A stretch of 64,000 nt of DNA from Mucilaginibacter phenanthrenivorans (GTDB lineage: Bacteria > Bacteroidota > Bacteroidia > Sphingobacteriales > Sphingobacteriaceae), in NCBI RefSeq assembly GCF_024721155.1, contig NZ_JAHVAP010000007.1:248001-312000 (forward strand). The letters are read 5' to 3'. Below are positions 51,738 to 60,435 of this stretch, one piece after another; the stretch's first letter is position 1, and each line of letters starts with the position of its first letter. The position numbers and the translations under genes were made by a program. The notes below the pieces were generated by a model. It searched no databases. It saw only the letters and a program-made list of their open reading frames with translations, and was not told the DNA's origin.

Positions 51738-53219
51738 ATGAGCAAATCAACCGACGAACTTTTTAAAAACGTTATATCGCACGCTAAAGAATACGGCTTT
51801 GTTTTTCAGAGCAGTGAAATTTATGATGGCCTGAGCGCCGTTTACGACTACGGGCAATTTGGCTCGGAGCTGAAGAACAACATCAAAACCTATTGGTGGA
51901 AGGCCATGGTGCAGATGAATGAGAATATTGTCGGGATTGATTCTGCCATATTTATGCACCCGAAGATCTGGGAGGCCAGCGGTCACGTTGCAGGTTTTAG
52001 CGACCCGATGATCGATAATAAGGATTCCAACAAGCGTTACCGTGCCGATCAGTTATTGGAAGATAAGATTGAGCGTTATAAAAAAGACGGAAAAACCGAT
52101 AAGGCTGAATTACTGCAGGAGGAATTGGATGAGGCTTTGAAAATGGAAAACCTTGTCGGCTTAAAGGATTTAATTTTAGCACACGAAATTGCTGACCCGG
52201 TAAGCGGCACCCGTAACTGGACGGACGTTCGCCAGTTTAACCTGATGTTCAGCACCCAGATGGGCGCCGTGGCTGATGATGCCGACCTGGTTTACCTTCG
52301 CCCGGAAACTGCGCAGGGAATCTTTGTGAACTACCTGAACGTGCAGAAATCAGGCAGGATGAAAATTCCATTTGGGATTGCACAGATTGGTAAGGCTTTC
52401 CGTAACGAGGTGATTGCCCGCCAGTTCATTATCCGCATGCGCGAGTTTGAACAGATGGAGATGCAATTCTTCGTTCGCCCTGGCACACAAAAGGAGTGGT
52501 TTAACAAATGGAAGGAAACCCGTTTGAAATGGCACCTTGCCTTAGGTACCGCTCCCGAAAAATACCGTTACCACGAACATACCAAGCTGGCGCATTACGC
52601 TGATGCTGCTTATGATATTGAATTTGAATTTCCGTTTGGCTTTAAGGAAGTTGAGGGGATCCACAGTCGTACCGATTTTGATTTGAGCCAGCACCAAAAG
52701 TTCAGCAACAAAAAAATGCAGTACTTCGATCCGGAGATTGATCCAGCTACAGAGAAGCCATATGGTAACTACATCCCTTACGTTATCGAAACTTCTATTG
52801 GTTTAGACAGGATGTTTTTATTAACGATGATCAACGCCTTTGAAGAAGAAGATTTGAGCACCGAAGAAAAACAGGATAGCCGCACCGTGTTGCGCCTGCA
52901 CCCTTGCCTGGCCCCGGTTAAAGCCGCCATTTTCCCGCTGATTAAGAAAGATGGCCTACCTGAAAAGGCCCGTGAGATAATGGACAAGCTGAAGCTTGAC
53001 TTCAACCTGCAATACGAAGAAAAGGACGCCATCGGTAAACGCTACCGCCGCCAGGATGCCATAGGAACACCAATTTGTGTTACTGTGGATCACCAAACTT
53101 TGGAGGATAACACAGTAACCATCCGCTATCGCGATACCATGAAGCAGGAACGCGTTGACGCTGCTGAACTGGAAAAGATTTTGGGTGATATGGTGAGCTG
53201 GAAGAATTTGTTGGCTTAA
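51738..53219 (+). CDS. glyQS: Glycyl-tRNA synthetase, single-chain class II
   Basis: 493 residues from ATG 51738 (MSKSTDELFKNVISHAKEYG); an upstream in-frame ATG would read through the word array. YDGLSAVYDYGQFGSELKNN opens the family, RPETAQGIFVNYLNV and AQIGKAFRNEVIARQFIIRM with EFEQMEMQFF form motif 2, and ETSIGLDRMFLLTMINAF motif 3. The anticodon-binding domain covers the last ~110 residues. It is the homodimeric type, not the alpha/beta type of many Gram-negatives. Very short leader. Confidence 0.96.
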   Translation: MSKSTDELFKNVISHAKEYGFVFQSSEIYDGLSAVYDYGQFGSELKNNIKTYWWKAMVQMNENIVGIDSAIFMHPKIWEASGHVAGFSDPMIDNKDSNKRYRADQLLEDKIERYKKDGKTDKAELLQEELDEALKMENLVGLKDLILAHEIADPVSGTRNWTDVRQFNLMFSTQMGAVADDADLVYLRPETAQGIFVNYLNVQKSGRMKIPFGIAQIGKAFRNEVIARQFIIRMREFEQMEMQFFVRPGTQKEWFNKWKETRLKWHLALGTAPEKYRYHEHTKLAHYADAAYDIEFEFPFGFKEVEGIHSRTDFDLSQHQKFSNKKMQYFDPEIDPATEKPYGNYIPYVIETSIGLDRMFLLTMINAFEEEDLSTEEKQDSRTVLRLHPCLAPVKAAIFPLIKKDGLPEKAREIMDKLKLDFNLQYEEKDAIGKRYRRQDAIGTPICVTVDHQTLEDNTVTIRYRDTMKQERVDAAELEKILGDMVSWKNLLA

Positions 53220-53234
53220 CCCGTTTTTTTTTGC

Positions 53235-53379
53235 GTCATTGCGAGGAACGAAGCAAACTCTACAAAGGACAATCAGTTTTCCTTGTTTTGGAGGGACCTT
53301 GCAGCCGCTGATCGGTTGCCACAATATCTCCGTTCCTTGATCTGTATAGCTCAGGGGTTGCTTCGTTCCTCGCAATGAC
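53235..53379. repeat. Dispersed inverted repeat, GTCATTGCGAGG family, copy 5 (perfect-arm type)
   Basis: GTCATTGCGAGGAACGAAGC and exact complement at the right end. Core shared with copy 6: AAGGACAATCA, ACCTTGCAGCCGCTGA, GCCACAATA and GTTCCTTGATC. Lies between glyQS and radC. Confidence 0.93.
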
Positions 53380-53432
53380 GCGTTTTATAATTGGCGCGTG
53401 GTGAAACGAAAAATCTTTTTTAATTTAACCTC

Positions 53433-54131
53433 GTGAACAATTACGACACCAAAATCGGGATCAAATCATGGGCGGAAGAAGACCGGCCGCGTGAAAAGCT
53501 GAGCGGGCAGGGCAGGCGTGCCTTAACCGATGCTGAGCTGATTGCGATATTGATAGGCTCGGGTAGTCGTGATGAAACCGCGGTGGAGTTGAGCAAGCGT
53601 ATTCTGCACCATTATGGTAACGACCTGAACAAGCTCGGCAAAGCCTCCATTGCTGAGCTCTCCAACTTTAAAGGCATCGGCGAAGCTAAAGCCATCTCTA
53701 TCATAGCCGCCCTTGAAATCGGCAGGCGGAGAAGCGAAACCGAAAGCGCATCGCCCGAACATATCGGCAGCAGCAGGGATACCTACAACATCATGAAGCG
53801 TCACTTCATCGATCTTAACCACGAAGAATTCTGGATTGTGCTCACCAGCCGATCATCGAAGCTCATTGCCAAAGAACTCGTTAGCAAAGGCGGACTTGCA
53901 GCTACGGTCGTCGACCCGAAGATCATATTCGGGTTGGCATTGCAACACAAGGCAACGAACGTTTTTTTGCTGCATAACCATCCGTCGGGCAATTTAAAGC
54001 CGAGCCATGAAGATATTCATCTCACCAAAAAATTAGTTGAAGCAGGAAGGCTGTTGGATATCAAAGTGCTTGACCATTTGATAGTGACGGATAAAGGGTT
54101 TTATAGCATGGCGGATGAGGGGCTTTTTTGA
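53433..54131 (+). CDS. radC: RadC/MPN-JAMM family protein
   Basis: 232 residues with a GTG start at 53433. The N-terminal part has the helix-hairpin-helix region LSNFKGIGEAKAISIIAALE; the C-terminal MPN domain has the zinc motif HNHPSGNLKPSHEDIHLTKK (HxH...D) and the closing LDHLIVTDKGFYSM. Called a DNA repair protein, but its reaction is not known and a direct repair role is doubtful. Flanked on both sides by the same subtype of dispersed repeat (copies 5 and 6). Confidence 0.94.
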   Translation: MNNYDTKIGIKSWAEEDRPREKLSGQGRRALTDAELIAILIGSGSRDETAVELSKRILHHYGNDLNKLGKASIAELSNFKGIGEAKAISIIAALEIGRRRSETESASPEHIGSSRDTYNIMKRHFIDLNHEEFWIVLTSRSSKLIAKELVSKGGLAATVVDPKIIFGLALQHKATNVFLLHNHPSGNLKPSHEDIHLTKKLVEAGRLLDIKVLDHLIVTDKGFYSMADEGLF

Positions 54132-54150
54132 GCTGGATTCTCTCTATCGC

Positions 54151-54294
54151 GTCATTGCGAGGAACGAAGCAACCTCTGCTAAGGACAATCACGGACCTTT
54201 ATACTGACGAGACCTTACAGCGGCTGAATGGTAGCCACAATACCGTTGTTCCTTGATCAGCAAGCGTAGAGTTTGCTTCGTTCCTCGCAATGAC
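54151..54294. repeat. Dispersed inverted repeat, GTCATTGCGAGG family, copy 6 (perfect-arm type)
   Basis: GTCATTGCGAGGAACGAAGC and exact complement at the right. Shares its core blocks with copy 5 in the same order; begins 20 bases after the radC stop. Confidence 0.93.
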
Positions 54295-54370
54295 GCTGTA
54301 GTTAGCTCTTTCACTTTTTCTGAAACAACCGTTAAATAATAACGTTATCTTTAAACAAATTTCTAAAGCT

Positions 54371-54604
54371 ATGATAACTCCAGATAACCAGATCCCTATT
54401 GATGATTCAGAAAACAATGAATCTGACGATCAGCAAAGCCAGAAAGACGTACATTCAAACGGTTTGGATGATTTGCCGGAATCCGGCGATACAGTTGATT
54501 ACGCTGATCCCGATAAACTAAAACGCGCCTACGATGCCGCCGAAGCTTCCTTTACCCTCAATTTAGGTGAAGATGGTGACACGGATACGGGTGATGACGA
54601 ATAA
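54371..54604 (+). CDS. Small acidic protein of unknown function
   Basis: 77 residues, very acidic (about 22 Asp/Glu, few basic): MITPDNQIPIDDSENNESDD at the start and LNLGEDGDTDTGDDE at the end, with a central helix DPDKLKRAYDAAEASFT. No signal peptide or Cys. Probably disordered apart from the helix. It precedes pheT, separated by a word array. A real gene by codon use and start context, but no family recognised. Confidence 0.7.
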   Translation: MITPDNQIPIDDSENNESDDQQSQKDVHSNGLDDLPESGDTVDYADPDKLKRAYDAAEASFTLNLGEDGDTDTGDDE

Positions 54605-54607
54605 ATA

Positions 54608-54830
54608 GAGCTTAAAGCAGAAAGGTGAAAGCTTAAAGCTGTTGCCTTTCTGCCTTAAAAGAATCTGCCTTAAAAGAAGCTTAAAGCAAAAAGGCAAAAG
54701 CCTAAAGCCGTTTTGCATTATGTATTTATTGGTTATTCCTTTTTTTCTTTCCGCTTTAGGCTTTCTGCTTTTAGCTTCTCTTTTTCTTTCGCTTTAAGCT
54801 TTCTGCTTTTCGCTACTTTCACCTTTCGCC
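54608..54830. repeat. Large intergenic word array (AAAGC / GCTTTCTGC type) upstream of pheT
   Basis: Left arm: about seven words such as AGCTTAAAGCAGAAAGGTGA and CTTAAAAGAAGCTTAAAGCA. Right arm: TTTCCGCTTTAGGCTTTCTG, CTTTTAGCTTCTC, TTTAAGCTTTCTGCTTTTCG in the opposite sense. Largest array in the window, ending shortly before the pheT promoter box. The pheT reading frame stays open through it, which is not coding. Confidence 0.9.
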
Positions 54831-54846
54831 TTTCCGCGCCAAATCC

Positions 54847-54854
54847 TATCTTTG
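54847..54854 (+). promoter_or_regulatory. Likely -7 box of pheT
   Basis: TATCTTTG matches TAnnTTTG exactly; 20 bases to the ATG. The word array ends some 17 bases upstream. Confidence 0.6.
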
Positions 54855-54874
54855 CCGATTATCATTTCGCTATA

Positions 54875-57274
54875 ATGAAGATATCGTATAATTGGCTTAA
54901 GGAATTTATTGATACAGATAAAACTCCTCAAGAGATCTCGACCATTTTAACCGGCACCGGTTTGGAGGTGGAGAGCCTCGAAAAAGTGCAGGCTATTCCC
55001 GGCGGGCTTGAGGGATTAGTGATCGGCTACGTGAAGGAACGCGCCCAGCATCCCAATGCCGACAGGCTCAGCATCACCAAAGTTGACGTAGGCACAGGAG
55101 AGGACCTGCAAATTGTTTGCGGCGCACATAATGTTGATGCCGGGCAAAAGGTAGTGGTGGCTACCGTTGGCACAACCGTATACCCAACCGTAGGCGAGCC
55201 ATTTAAAATTAACAAATCAAAAATAAGGGGCGAGGTATCCGAAGGAATGATCTGCGCCGAGGATGAAATAGGTTTAGGTACCGACCATGCCGGCATTATG
55301 GTGCTCGACGCTGATGCAGCCATCGGCACTTTTGCCAAAGACTACTTTAAACTAAACGACGATTACCTTTACGAGATAGGCCTTACGCCAAACCGCGCCG
55401 ACGCTACTTCGCATTTAGGTACGGCAAGGGATATTGCCGCGTTTTTAAAGATCGCCGTTAAAAGGCCGGATGTTTCGGCATTTAAGGTGGATAATACCAG
55501 CAGGACTATCAAGGTTGTGGTGGAAAATGAAGCTGCAAGCCCGAGGTATTCAGGTGTTACCATATCAGGTGTTGAAGTTAAGGAATCACCAAAGTGGTTA
55601 AAAGAAAGGTTGGCGGTTATCGGCATCCGTTCTATCAATAACATTGTTGACGCGACTAACTATGTACTGCATGACCTTGGTCAGCCGCTGCATGCTTTTG
55701 ATGCGGACGCGATTACCGGCGATACTGTTGTAGTAAAAAACTATCCCGAAGGAACTTTATTCAAGACTTTAGACGATGTAGAGCGCAAGTTAAGCGCCGA
55801 TGATTTGATGATTGGCAATGCTGAAGTACCGATGTGCATAGCCGGTGTTTTCGGTGGTGCGGATTCAGGCGTTAAGGCATCTACAAAAAATATCTTCCTG
55901 GAGAGCGCTTATTTTAACGCGGTTTCGGTTCGTAAAACATCCAAACGCCATGGGTTAAAAACAGATGCATCGTTTAGGTTTGAGCGCGGTACCGATCCGG
56001 ATATGACCGTGTTCGCCTTAAAACGTGCTGCCTTGTTGATCAAGGAAATTGCAGGCGGAAGTATCTCGTCAGAAATTTCGGATCATTATCCAAACCCGGT
56101 TGCGCCGTTCGAGATAGAAGTTACCTATAAAAATATCCACAGGCTCATCGGCAAGGAAATTCCGCATGGCGAGATCAAGGGAATCCTTACCGCTTTAGAC
56201 ATCCAGATAGTTGGCGAAACAGGAGAGGGGCTTTCATTAAAAGTGCCGCCATACCGTGTGGATATTACCCGCGAGGTTGACATTGTAGAAGAGATCCTAC
56301 GCATCTACGGTTACAACAACATAGAAATCCCAACCCAGATCAGGGCTTCGTTAAATACATCTATAAGACCTGAGAAGGATACCGTTCAAAACCTGATCTC
56401 CGACATGCTGAGCGCCAATGGTTTTAATGAGATCATGTCGAACTCGCTAACCAAATCTGCTTATTCATCAAACCTGGATAAAGCGGTTAAGATCCTGAAC
56501 CCGCTAAGTAGTGATTTGGACGTAATGCGCCAAACGCTGATTTACTCGGGGCTGGAAGCCATTGCCTATAACACCAATCGCCGTAATGCTGATTTGAAGC
56601 TGTACGAGTTTGGTAAGGTGTACGAGGTTAATGAAGATAAGTATTCGGAAACCCAAAGGTTTGCCCTGTTTATATCAGGTATCGACAAGCCGGAACAATG
56701 GAACCAAAAAGCCAAAACGGTATCTTTCTATAACCTAAAGGCTATTGTTGATGGTATCATCACCAAACTAAACATCAGCGACCTGACACTTGAAGAATCA
56801 ACCTGCAAAAAACTTGCATGGGGGATGCAATACAGTCGTAATGGAAAGCAACTGGTTAAGTTCGGCAAGGTAGCGGTAGAAGCCTTGAAAAAGGTGGATA
56901 TGGATAAGGAAGTTTTTTGTGCCGATTTTAATTTCGATCTGATCTTAAATGCTGTTCGTAAGAACAAGATCATCTTCCAGGATGTATCGAAATTTCCGGC
57001 GGTAAGGCGTGATCTTTCTATGCTAATCGATAAAGCGGTAACGTTTGGCCAGCTGAAGCAAATAGCCGAACGGACAGAACGTAAGCTGTTGCAGGAGGTA
57101 AGTGTATTCGACGTGTACGAGGGTGACAAGCTGCCTGCAGGCAAGAAGTCGTATGCGTTAAGCTTCATCATCCAGGATAGTGAAAAAACGCTGACCGATA
57201 AAGCTATCGACAGCATTATGCAAAAGTTAATTTACAACTTGGGAAAAGAAGCAGGAGCGGAGATTAGGAAGTAG
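54875..57274 (+). CDS. pheT: Phenylalanyl-tRNA synthetase beta subunit
   Basis: 799 residues from ATG 54875 (MKISYNWLKEFIDTDKTPQE). EMAP/tRNA-binding domain near 40-150 (VDVGTGEDLQIVCGAHNVDA), B3/B4 editing domain with IVDATNYVLHDLGQPLHAFD, B5 domain near 400-475, the catalytic-like core, and a C-terminal ferredoxin-like anticodon domain (SKFPAVRRDLSMLID). Its partner pheS is not in the window. Charges tRNA-Phe as alpha2beta2. Confidence 0.97.
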   Translation: MKISYNWLKEFIDTDKTPQEISTILTGTGLEVESLEKVQAIPGGLEGLVIGYVKERAQHPNADRLSITKVDVGTGEDLQIVCGAHNVDAGQKVVVATVGTTVYPTVGEPFKINKSKIRGEVSEGMICAEDEIGLGTDHAGIMVLDADAAIGTFAKDYFKLNDDYLYEIGLTPNRADATSHLGTARDIAAFLKIAVKRPDVSAFKVDNTSRTIKVVVENEAASPRYSGVTISGVEVKESPKWLKERLAVIGIRSINNIVDATNYVLHDLGQPLHAFDADAITGDTVVVKNYPEGTLFKTLDDVERKLSADDLMIGNAEVPMCIAGVFGGADSGVKASTKNIFLESAYFNAVSVRKTSKRHGLKTDASFRFERGTDPDMTVFALKRAALLIKEIAGGSISSEISDHYPNPVAPFEIEVTYKNIHRLIGKEIPHGEIKGILTALDIQIVGETGEGLSLKVPPYRVDITREVDIVEEILRIYGYNNIEIPTQIRASLNTSIRPEKDTVQNLISDMLSANGFNEIMSNSLTKSAYSSNLDKAVKILNPLSSDLDVMRQTLIYSGLEAIAYNTNRRNADLKLYEFGKVYEVNEDKYSETQRFALFISGIDKPEQWNQKAKTVSFYNLKAIVDGIITKLNISDLTLEESTCKKLAWGMQYSRNGKQLVKFGKVAVEALKKVDMDKEVFCADFNFDLILNAVRKNKIIFQDVSKFPAVRRDLSMLIDKAVTFGQLKQIAERTERKLLQEVSVFDVYEGDKLPAGKKSYALSFIIQDSEKTLTDKAIDSIMQKLIYNLGKEAGAEIRK

Positions 57275-57446
57275 TTAGTGAATTAGCGAGTTAGTGAATT
57301 AGTGATTGCGTTTGATGGGATATTAAAAATTAATCAATATATTTCCACCTGTTAAAGATTTAATCAATAAGTAACATTAACTAAATATTTTATTAAATAA
57401 TTAAATAAATCACTAATTCAGTTATTCACAAAATCACCAATTAAAA
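57275..57446. repeat. Intergenic word array (TTAGTGAA type) upstream of the zapB-like gene
   Basis: GTTAGTGAATTAGCGAGTTA and GTGAATTAGTGATTG on the left; AATCACTAATTCAGTTATTC and CACAAAATCACCAATT on the right in the opposite sense, with an AT-rich stretch between. Same word as 27987-28057. Confidence 0.85.
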
Positions 57447-57449
57447 CAC

Positions 57450-57737
57450 ATGGCCTTAGCAGAGCAATTAAATACAATTGTAGAAAGAACGGAGCGCTTA
57501 ATTGAGCTTTGTGCTGCTTTGCAGGAGGAAAACGACTTATTGAAACTGGAGAGCGAGGCGCTTTCGGTAGCCCTTGATGCCAGCAAAAATAAGACAAAGG
57601 AGCTTGATGAAAAGCTCCGCGCATTGAAGATGGCGAAGTCGTTTTCAGAAACAAATGAAAAAAGTCTTGACATAAAGCAAAAAATTAACGAATTTGTGCA
57701 GGAAATAGATAAGTGTATTGTATTATTGAAGAAATAA
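57450..57737 (+). CDS. Coiled-coil protein upstream of zapA (ZapB-like)
   Basis: 95 residues, almost wholly coiled coil with Leu heptads: VERTERLIELCAALQEENDL, LKLESEALSVALDASKNKTK and INEFVQEIDKCIVLLKK. It precedes zapA by 20 bases. Position and shape resemble ZapB, a coiled-coil that works with ZapA at the FtsZ ring, but sequence does not prove it. One transcript with zapA is likely. Confidence 0.85.
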   Translation: MALAEQLNTIVERTERLIELCAALQEENDLLKLESEALSVALDASKNKTKELDEKLRALKMAKSFSETNEKSLDIKQKINEFVQEIDKCIVLLKK

Positions 57738-57757
57738 TACAAAAGTGAAAAGCTCAA

Positions 57758-58051
57758 ATGGGAGAAATCTCTATTAAAATAAATATTGCTGACAGAGTTT
57801 ACCCCTTAAAGGTAAACATGGAAGAGGAAGAAATAATACGACGAGCAGCCAAGCTGATTAATGACCGGATAAAGGAATATCAGGAGAATTATGCAGTAAG
57901 GGATAAACAGGATTTGCTTTCAATGTGCGTGTTGCACTATGCAACATCATCATTAAAGGCCGATATGAAGGTTACAACGGAAGATACGGAAGTGACGGAA
58001 AAGGTGTACCAGTTGGACTATTTATTATCAGAATTTTTTTCAAAGCAATAA
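57758..58051 (+). CDS. zapA: Cell division protein ZapA
   Basis: 97 residues. Starts MGEISIKINIADRVYPLKVN, the short beta hairpin of ZapA, then EEEIIRRAAKLINDRIKEY and a C-terminal coiled coil. ZapA binds and bundles FtsZ at the division site. Its neighbours are a ZapB-like gene and a 6S-like RNA, a gene order known in other bacteria. Confidence 0.92.
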   Translation: MGEISIKINIADRVYPLKVNMEEEEIIRRAAKLINDRIKEYQENYAVRDKQDLLSMCVLHYATSSLKADMKVTTEDTEVTEKVYQLDYLLSEFFSKQ

Positions 58052-58085
58052 GCGTTCTTTAACATAAACAGAGCAATTAAGATTT

Positions 58086-58246
58086 AACCGCAGTTAAATT
58101 TTAAGTTTCACTATTAAAAACTTAACGCTTCAATATGAACGGATCGAAGAGGTATGCATTAATCGTACGGTTAATGGTAACCCGGGATTCGTAACTTAAC
58201 GAGGTTTTAAATACATGAAACTTAAATATTAGTTGCGGTTTTTTTT
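58086..58246 (+). ncRNA. ssrS: Probable 6S RNA
   Basis: The region between zapA and rny folds into one long rod: AACCGCA (58086) with TGCGGTT (58240), TTTAAGTTTCA with TGAAACTTAAA, TTAAAA with TTTTAA, an open centre on both strands, then CGAA/TTCG, GGT/ACC and CATTAA/TTAATG. It ends in a T tract. Length near 160, a rod with a central bubble and a place right after zapA are all as in 6S RNA, which binds RNA polymerase. No conserved bubble sequence was checked. Confidence 0.65.
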
Positions 58247-58266
58247 ATTATATACCAATTATAGAC

Positions 58267-59835
58267 ATGAGTACAACCATATTATACCTTATCATCGGAG
58301 TGTTGATAGGGGGGCTGCCGGGTTTCATCCTGGGGCGTTTCTTACTGAAAAAGCTGTTTAAAGACCAGGAGGTCGCAGCACAAACCAAAGTAAAAAAGAT
58401 CCTGAAGGATGCTGAAAATGATGCCGAGATCCTGAAAAAGAATAGGCTGCTGGAAGCGAAGGAGAAGTTTTTACAGATGAAGGCCGAGCACGAGCAGCAG
58501 ATCAATGAAAAAAATAATACGATCAATCAGCGCGAAAATGGCATCAAACAAAAAGAACAATCATTAAACCAGCGCCTGGAAAACCAGAACCGCAAGGATA
58601 GTGAGCTGGATAATCTTCGTAAGAATTTAGAAAAGCAAACTGAAATTGTTCTTAAAAAACAAGAGGATGTTGAAGTGTTGAAAAACTCACACGTGCAGCA
58701 GTTGGAAACCATTGCAGGGTTATCTGCCGAAGATGCCAAAAACCAACTGATCGATAACCTGCGCGAAGAAGCACGCAGCAAGGCAATGGCGCAGATAAAA
58801 GATATTGTTGACGAAGCCAAGCTAACCGCTACCAAAGAAGCTAAGAAGATAGTTATCCAGACTATTCAACGTACGGCTACGGAAGCAGCTATCGAGAATA
58901 CAGTTTCAATTTTCAATATCGAAAATGATGAAATAAAAGGCAGGATCATCGGTCGTGAAGGTCGTAATATCCGTGCGCTGGAAGCTGCTACCGGCATTGA
59001 AATTATTGTTGATGATACCCCGGAAGCAATCATTCTTTCAGGTTTCGACCCTGTCCGCAGGGAGATTGCCCGTCTGGCTATGCACCGCCTGGTGACGGAC
59101 GGACGCATCCACCCGGCACGTATCGAAGAGGTTGTTGCCAAAACCAGGAAGCAAATTGAAGAAGAAATAGTTGAAATAGGCGAGCGTACCGTGATCGACT
59201 TAGGAATTAGCGGTTTGCACCCTGAGCTGATCCGTATGGTTGGCAGGATGCGTTACCGCTCATCTTATGGTCAAAACCTGTTGCAGCACTCCCGTGAGGT
59301 AGCTAATTTCTGTGCTACTATGGCGGCAGAATTAGGTTTGAACGTGAAACTTGCAAAACGTGCGGGTTTACTGCATGATATTGGTAAGGTACCTGATGAC
59401 AACCCGGAATTGCCACACGCTATTTTAGGGATGCAGCTTGCTGAAAAATATAAGGAACATCCTGAAGTTTGCAACGCTATAGGAGCCCACCACGATGAAG
59501 TGGAGATGACATCCATGTTATCGCCGATCATCCAGGTTTGTGACGCTATATCAGGCGCAAGGCCAGGTGCGCGCCGCGAGGTGGTTGAAAGCTACATCAA
59601 GCGTTTAAAAGAGCTGGAAGAGCTTGCATTGTCGTATCCGGGGGTTGAAAAAACCTTTGCTATCCAGGCTGGCCGCGAGTTGCGTGTAGTTGTTGAAAGC
59701 GAAAAGATCAGTGATGCACAGTCAGAAGTTTTAGCGGCTGATATTTCAAACCGCATCCAAACTGAAATGACCTATCCGGGCCAGATCAAGGTTACCGTTA
59801 TCCGGGAAACAAGATCGGTGGCTTTTGCTAAATAA
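58267..59835 (+). CDS. rny: Ribonuclease Y
   Basis: 522 residues. N-terminal membrane anchor (ILYLIIGVLIGGLPGFILG, 5-23), a long coiled coil (about 30-200), KH domain with IKGRIIGREGRNIRALEAAT (near 220) and HD domain with LLQHSREVANFCA and GLLHDIGKVPDD (near 370), the metal-binding His-Asp pair. It starts bulk mRNA decay at the inner membrane. Followed by a terminator. Confidence 0.97.
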   Translation: MSTTILYLIIGVLIGGLPGFILGRFLLKKLFKDQEVAAQTKVKKILKDAENDAEILKKNRLLEAKEKFLQMKAEHEQQINEKNNTINQRENGIKQKEQSLNQRLENQNRKDSELDNLRKNLEKQTEIVLKKQEDVEVLKNSHVQQLETIAGLSAEDAKNQLIDNLREEARSKAMAQIKDIVDEAKLTATKEAKKIVIQTIQRTATEAAIENTVSIFNIENDEIKGRIIGREGRNIRALEAATGIEIIVDDTPEAIILSGFDPVRREIARLAMHRLVTDGRIHPARIEEVVAKTRKQIEEEIVEIGERTVIDLGISGLHPELIRMVGRMRYRSSYGQNLLQHSREVANFCATMAAELGLNVKLAKRAGLLHDIGKVPDDNPELPHAILGMQLAEKYKEHPEVCNAIGAHHDEVEMTSMLSPIIQVCDAISGARPGARREVVESYIKRLKELEELALSYPGVEKTFAIQAGRELRVVVESEKISDAQSEVLAADISNRIQTEMTYPGQIKVTVIRETRSVAFAK

Positions 59836-59853
59836 TTAAATAAAAATTAATAC

Positions 59854-59880
59854 AGCCCTCTTTGAAAAAGGAGGGCTTTT
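59854..59880 (+). terminator. Terminator of rny
   Basis: AGCCCTCTTT-gaa-AAAGGAGGGCT with one bulge, followed by TTTT. It ends just four bases before the next start codon. Confidence 0.82.
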
Positions 59881-59883
59881 ATA

Positions 59884-60435
59884 ATGGCGACAAATAAAAA
59901 TAGCAGCAACAAGAGTGGATCTTCTTCTTCAACAAAAACAGTTGCTGAAGCAAGGCCTGTTGATGTTTATTTTGATAAATACGCCGAGAGCCATCAAAAC
60001 CCTACAAATAAACTGATCCATTGGATCTGCGTGCCACTTATTGTATTTAGTTTATTTGGATTGATCTGGTCAATTCCTTTTCCTTATATTAAATTTTTAG
60101 GGCAATATAATGGGTATTTTAACTGGGCTTCATTTTTACTGGCCTTCAGTGTTTATTACTACATTAAACTGTCGCCGGTACTTTCCTATTTAATGTTGCT
60201 GATATTGTTTGGATTTAGCTATGGAATTAGTGAGCTTGACCAATGGCATAAAACAGGTGGCCCCGCCTTGTGGGAAATATCTCTTGTTATTTTTGTACTG
60301 TCATGGATAGGGCAATTTATAGGGCACAAAATTGAAGGAAAAAAGCCTTCGTTTTTAGATGATCTTAAATTTCTGCTTATTGGCCCGATATGGCTGCTCC
60401 ATTTTATATTGAAGAAGTATTCTATAAGGTATTAG
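59884..60435 (+). CDS. Mpo1-like (DUF962) membrane protein
   Basis: 183 residues. VDVYFDKYAESHQNPTNKLI HWICVP (written with a break) contains the conserved His of the family; four hydrophobic segments follow and GQFIGHKIEGKKPSFLDDLK holds the second conserved His. Yeast Mpo1 is an iron-dependent dioxygenase that shortens 2-hydroxy fatty acids; the bacterial role is open but an acyl-chain function is likely. The N-terminus is Ser/Asn/Lys-rich. Its ATG follows the rny terminator by four bases, so it has either readthrough or a promoter inside the rny end. Confidence 0.92.
   Translation: MATNKNSSNKSGSSSSTKTVAEARPVDVYFDKYAESHQNPTNKLIHWICVPLIVFSLFGLIWSIPFPYIKFLGQYNGYFNWASFLLAFSVYYYIKLSPVLSYLMLLILFGFSYGISELDQWHKTGGPALWEISLVIFVLSWIGQFIGHKIEGKKPSFLDDLKFLLIGPIWLLHFILKKYSIRY

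Noticed and set aside
54713..54874. N-terminal extension of PheT
   Set aside because: The extension is translated word array (many Phe/Ser/Arg) and the promoter box lies inside it; the family start is at 54875.
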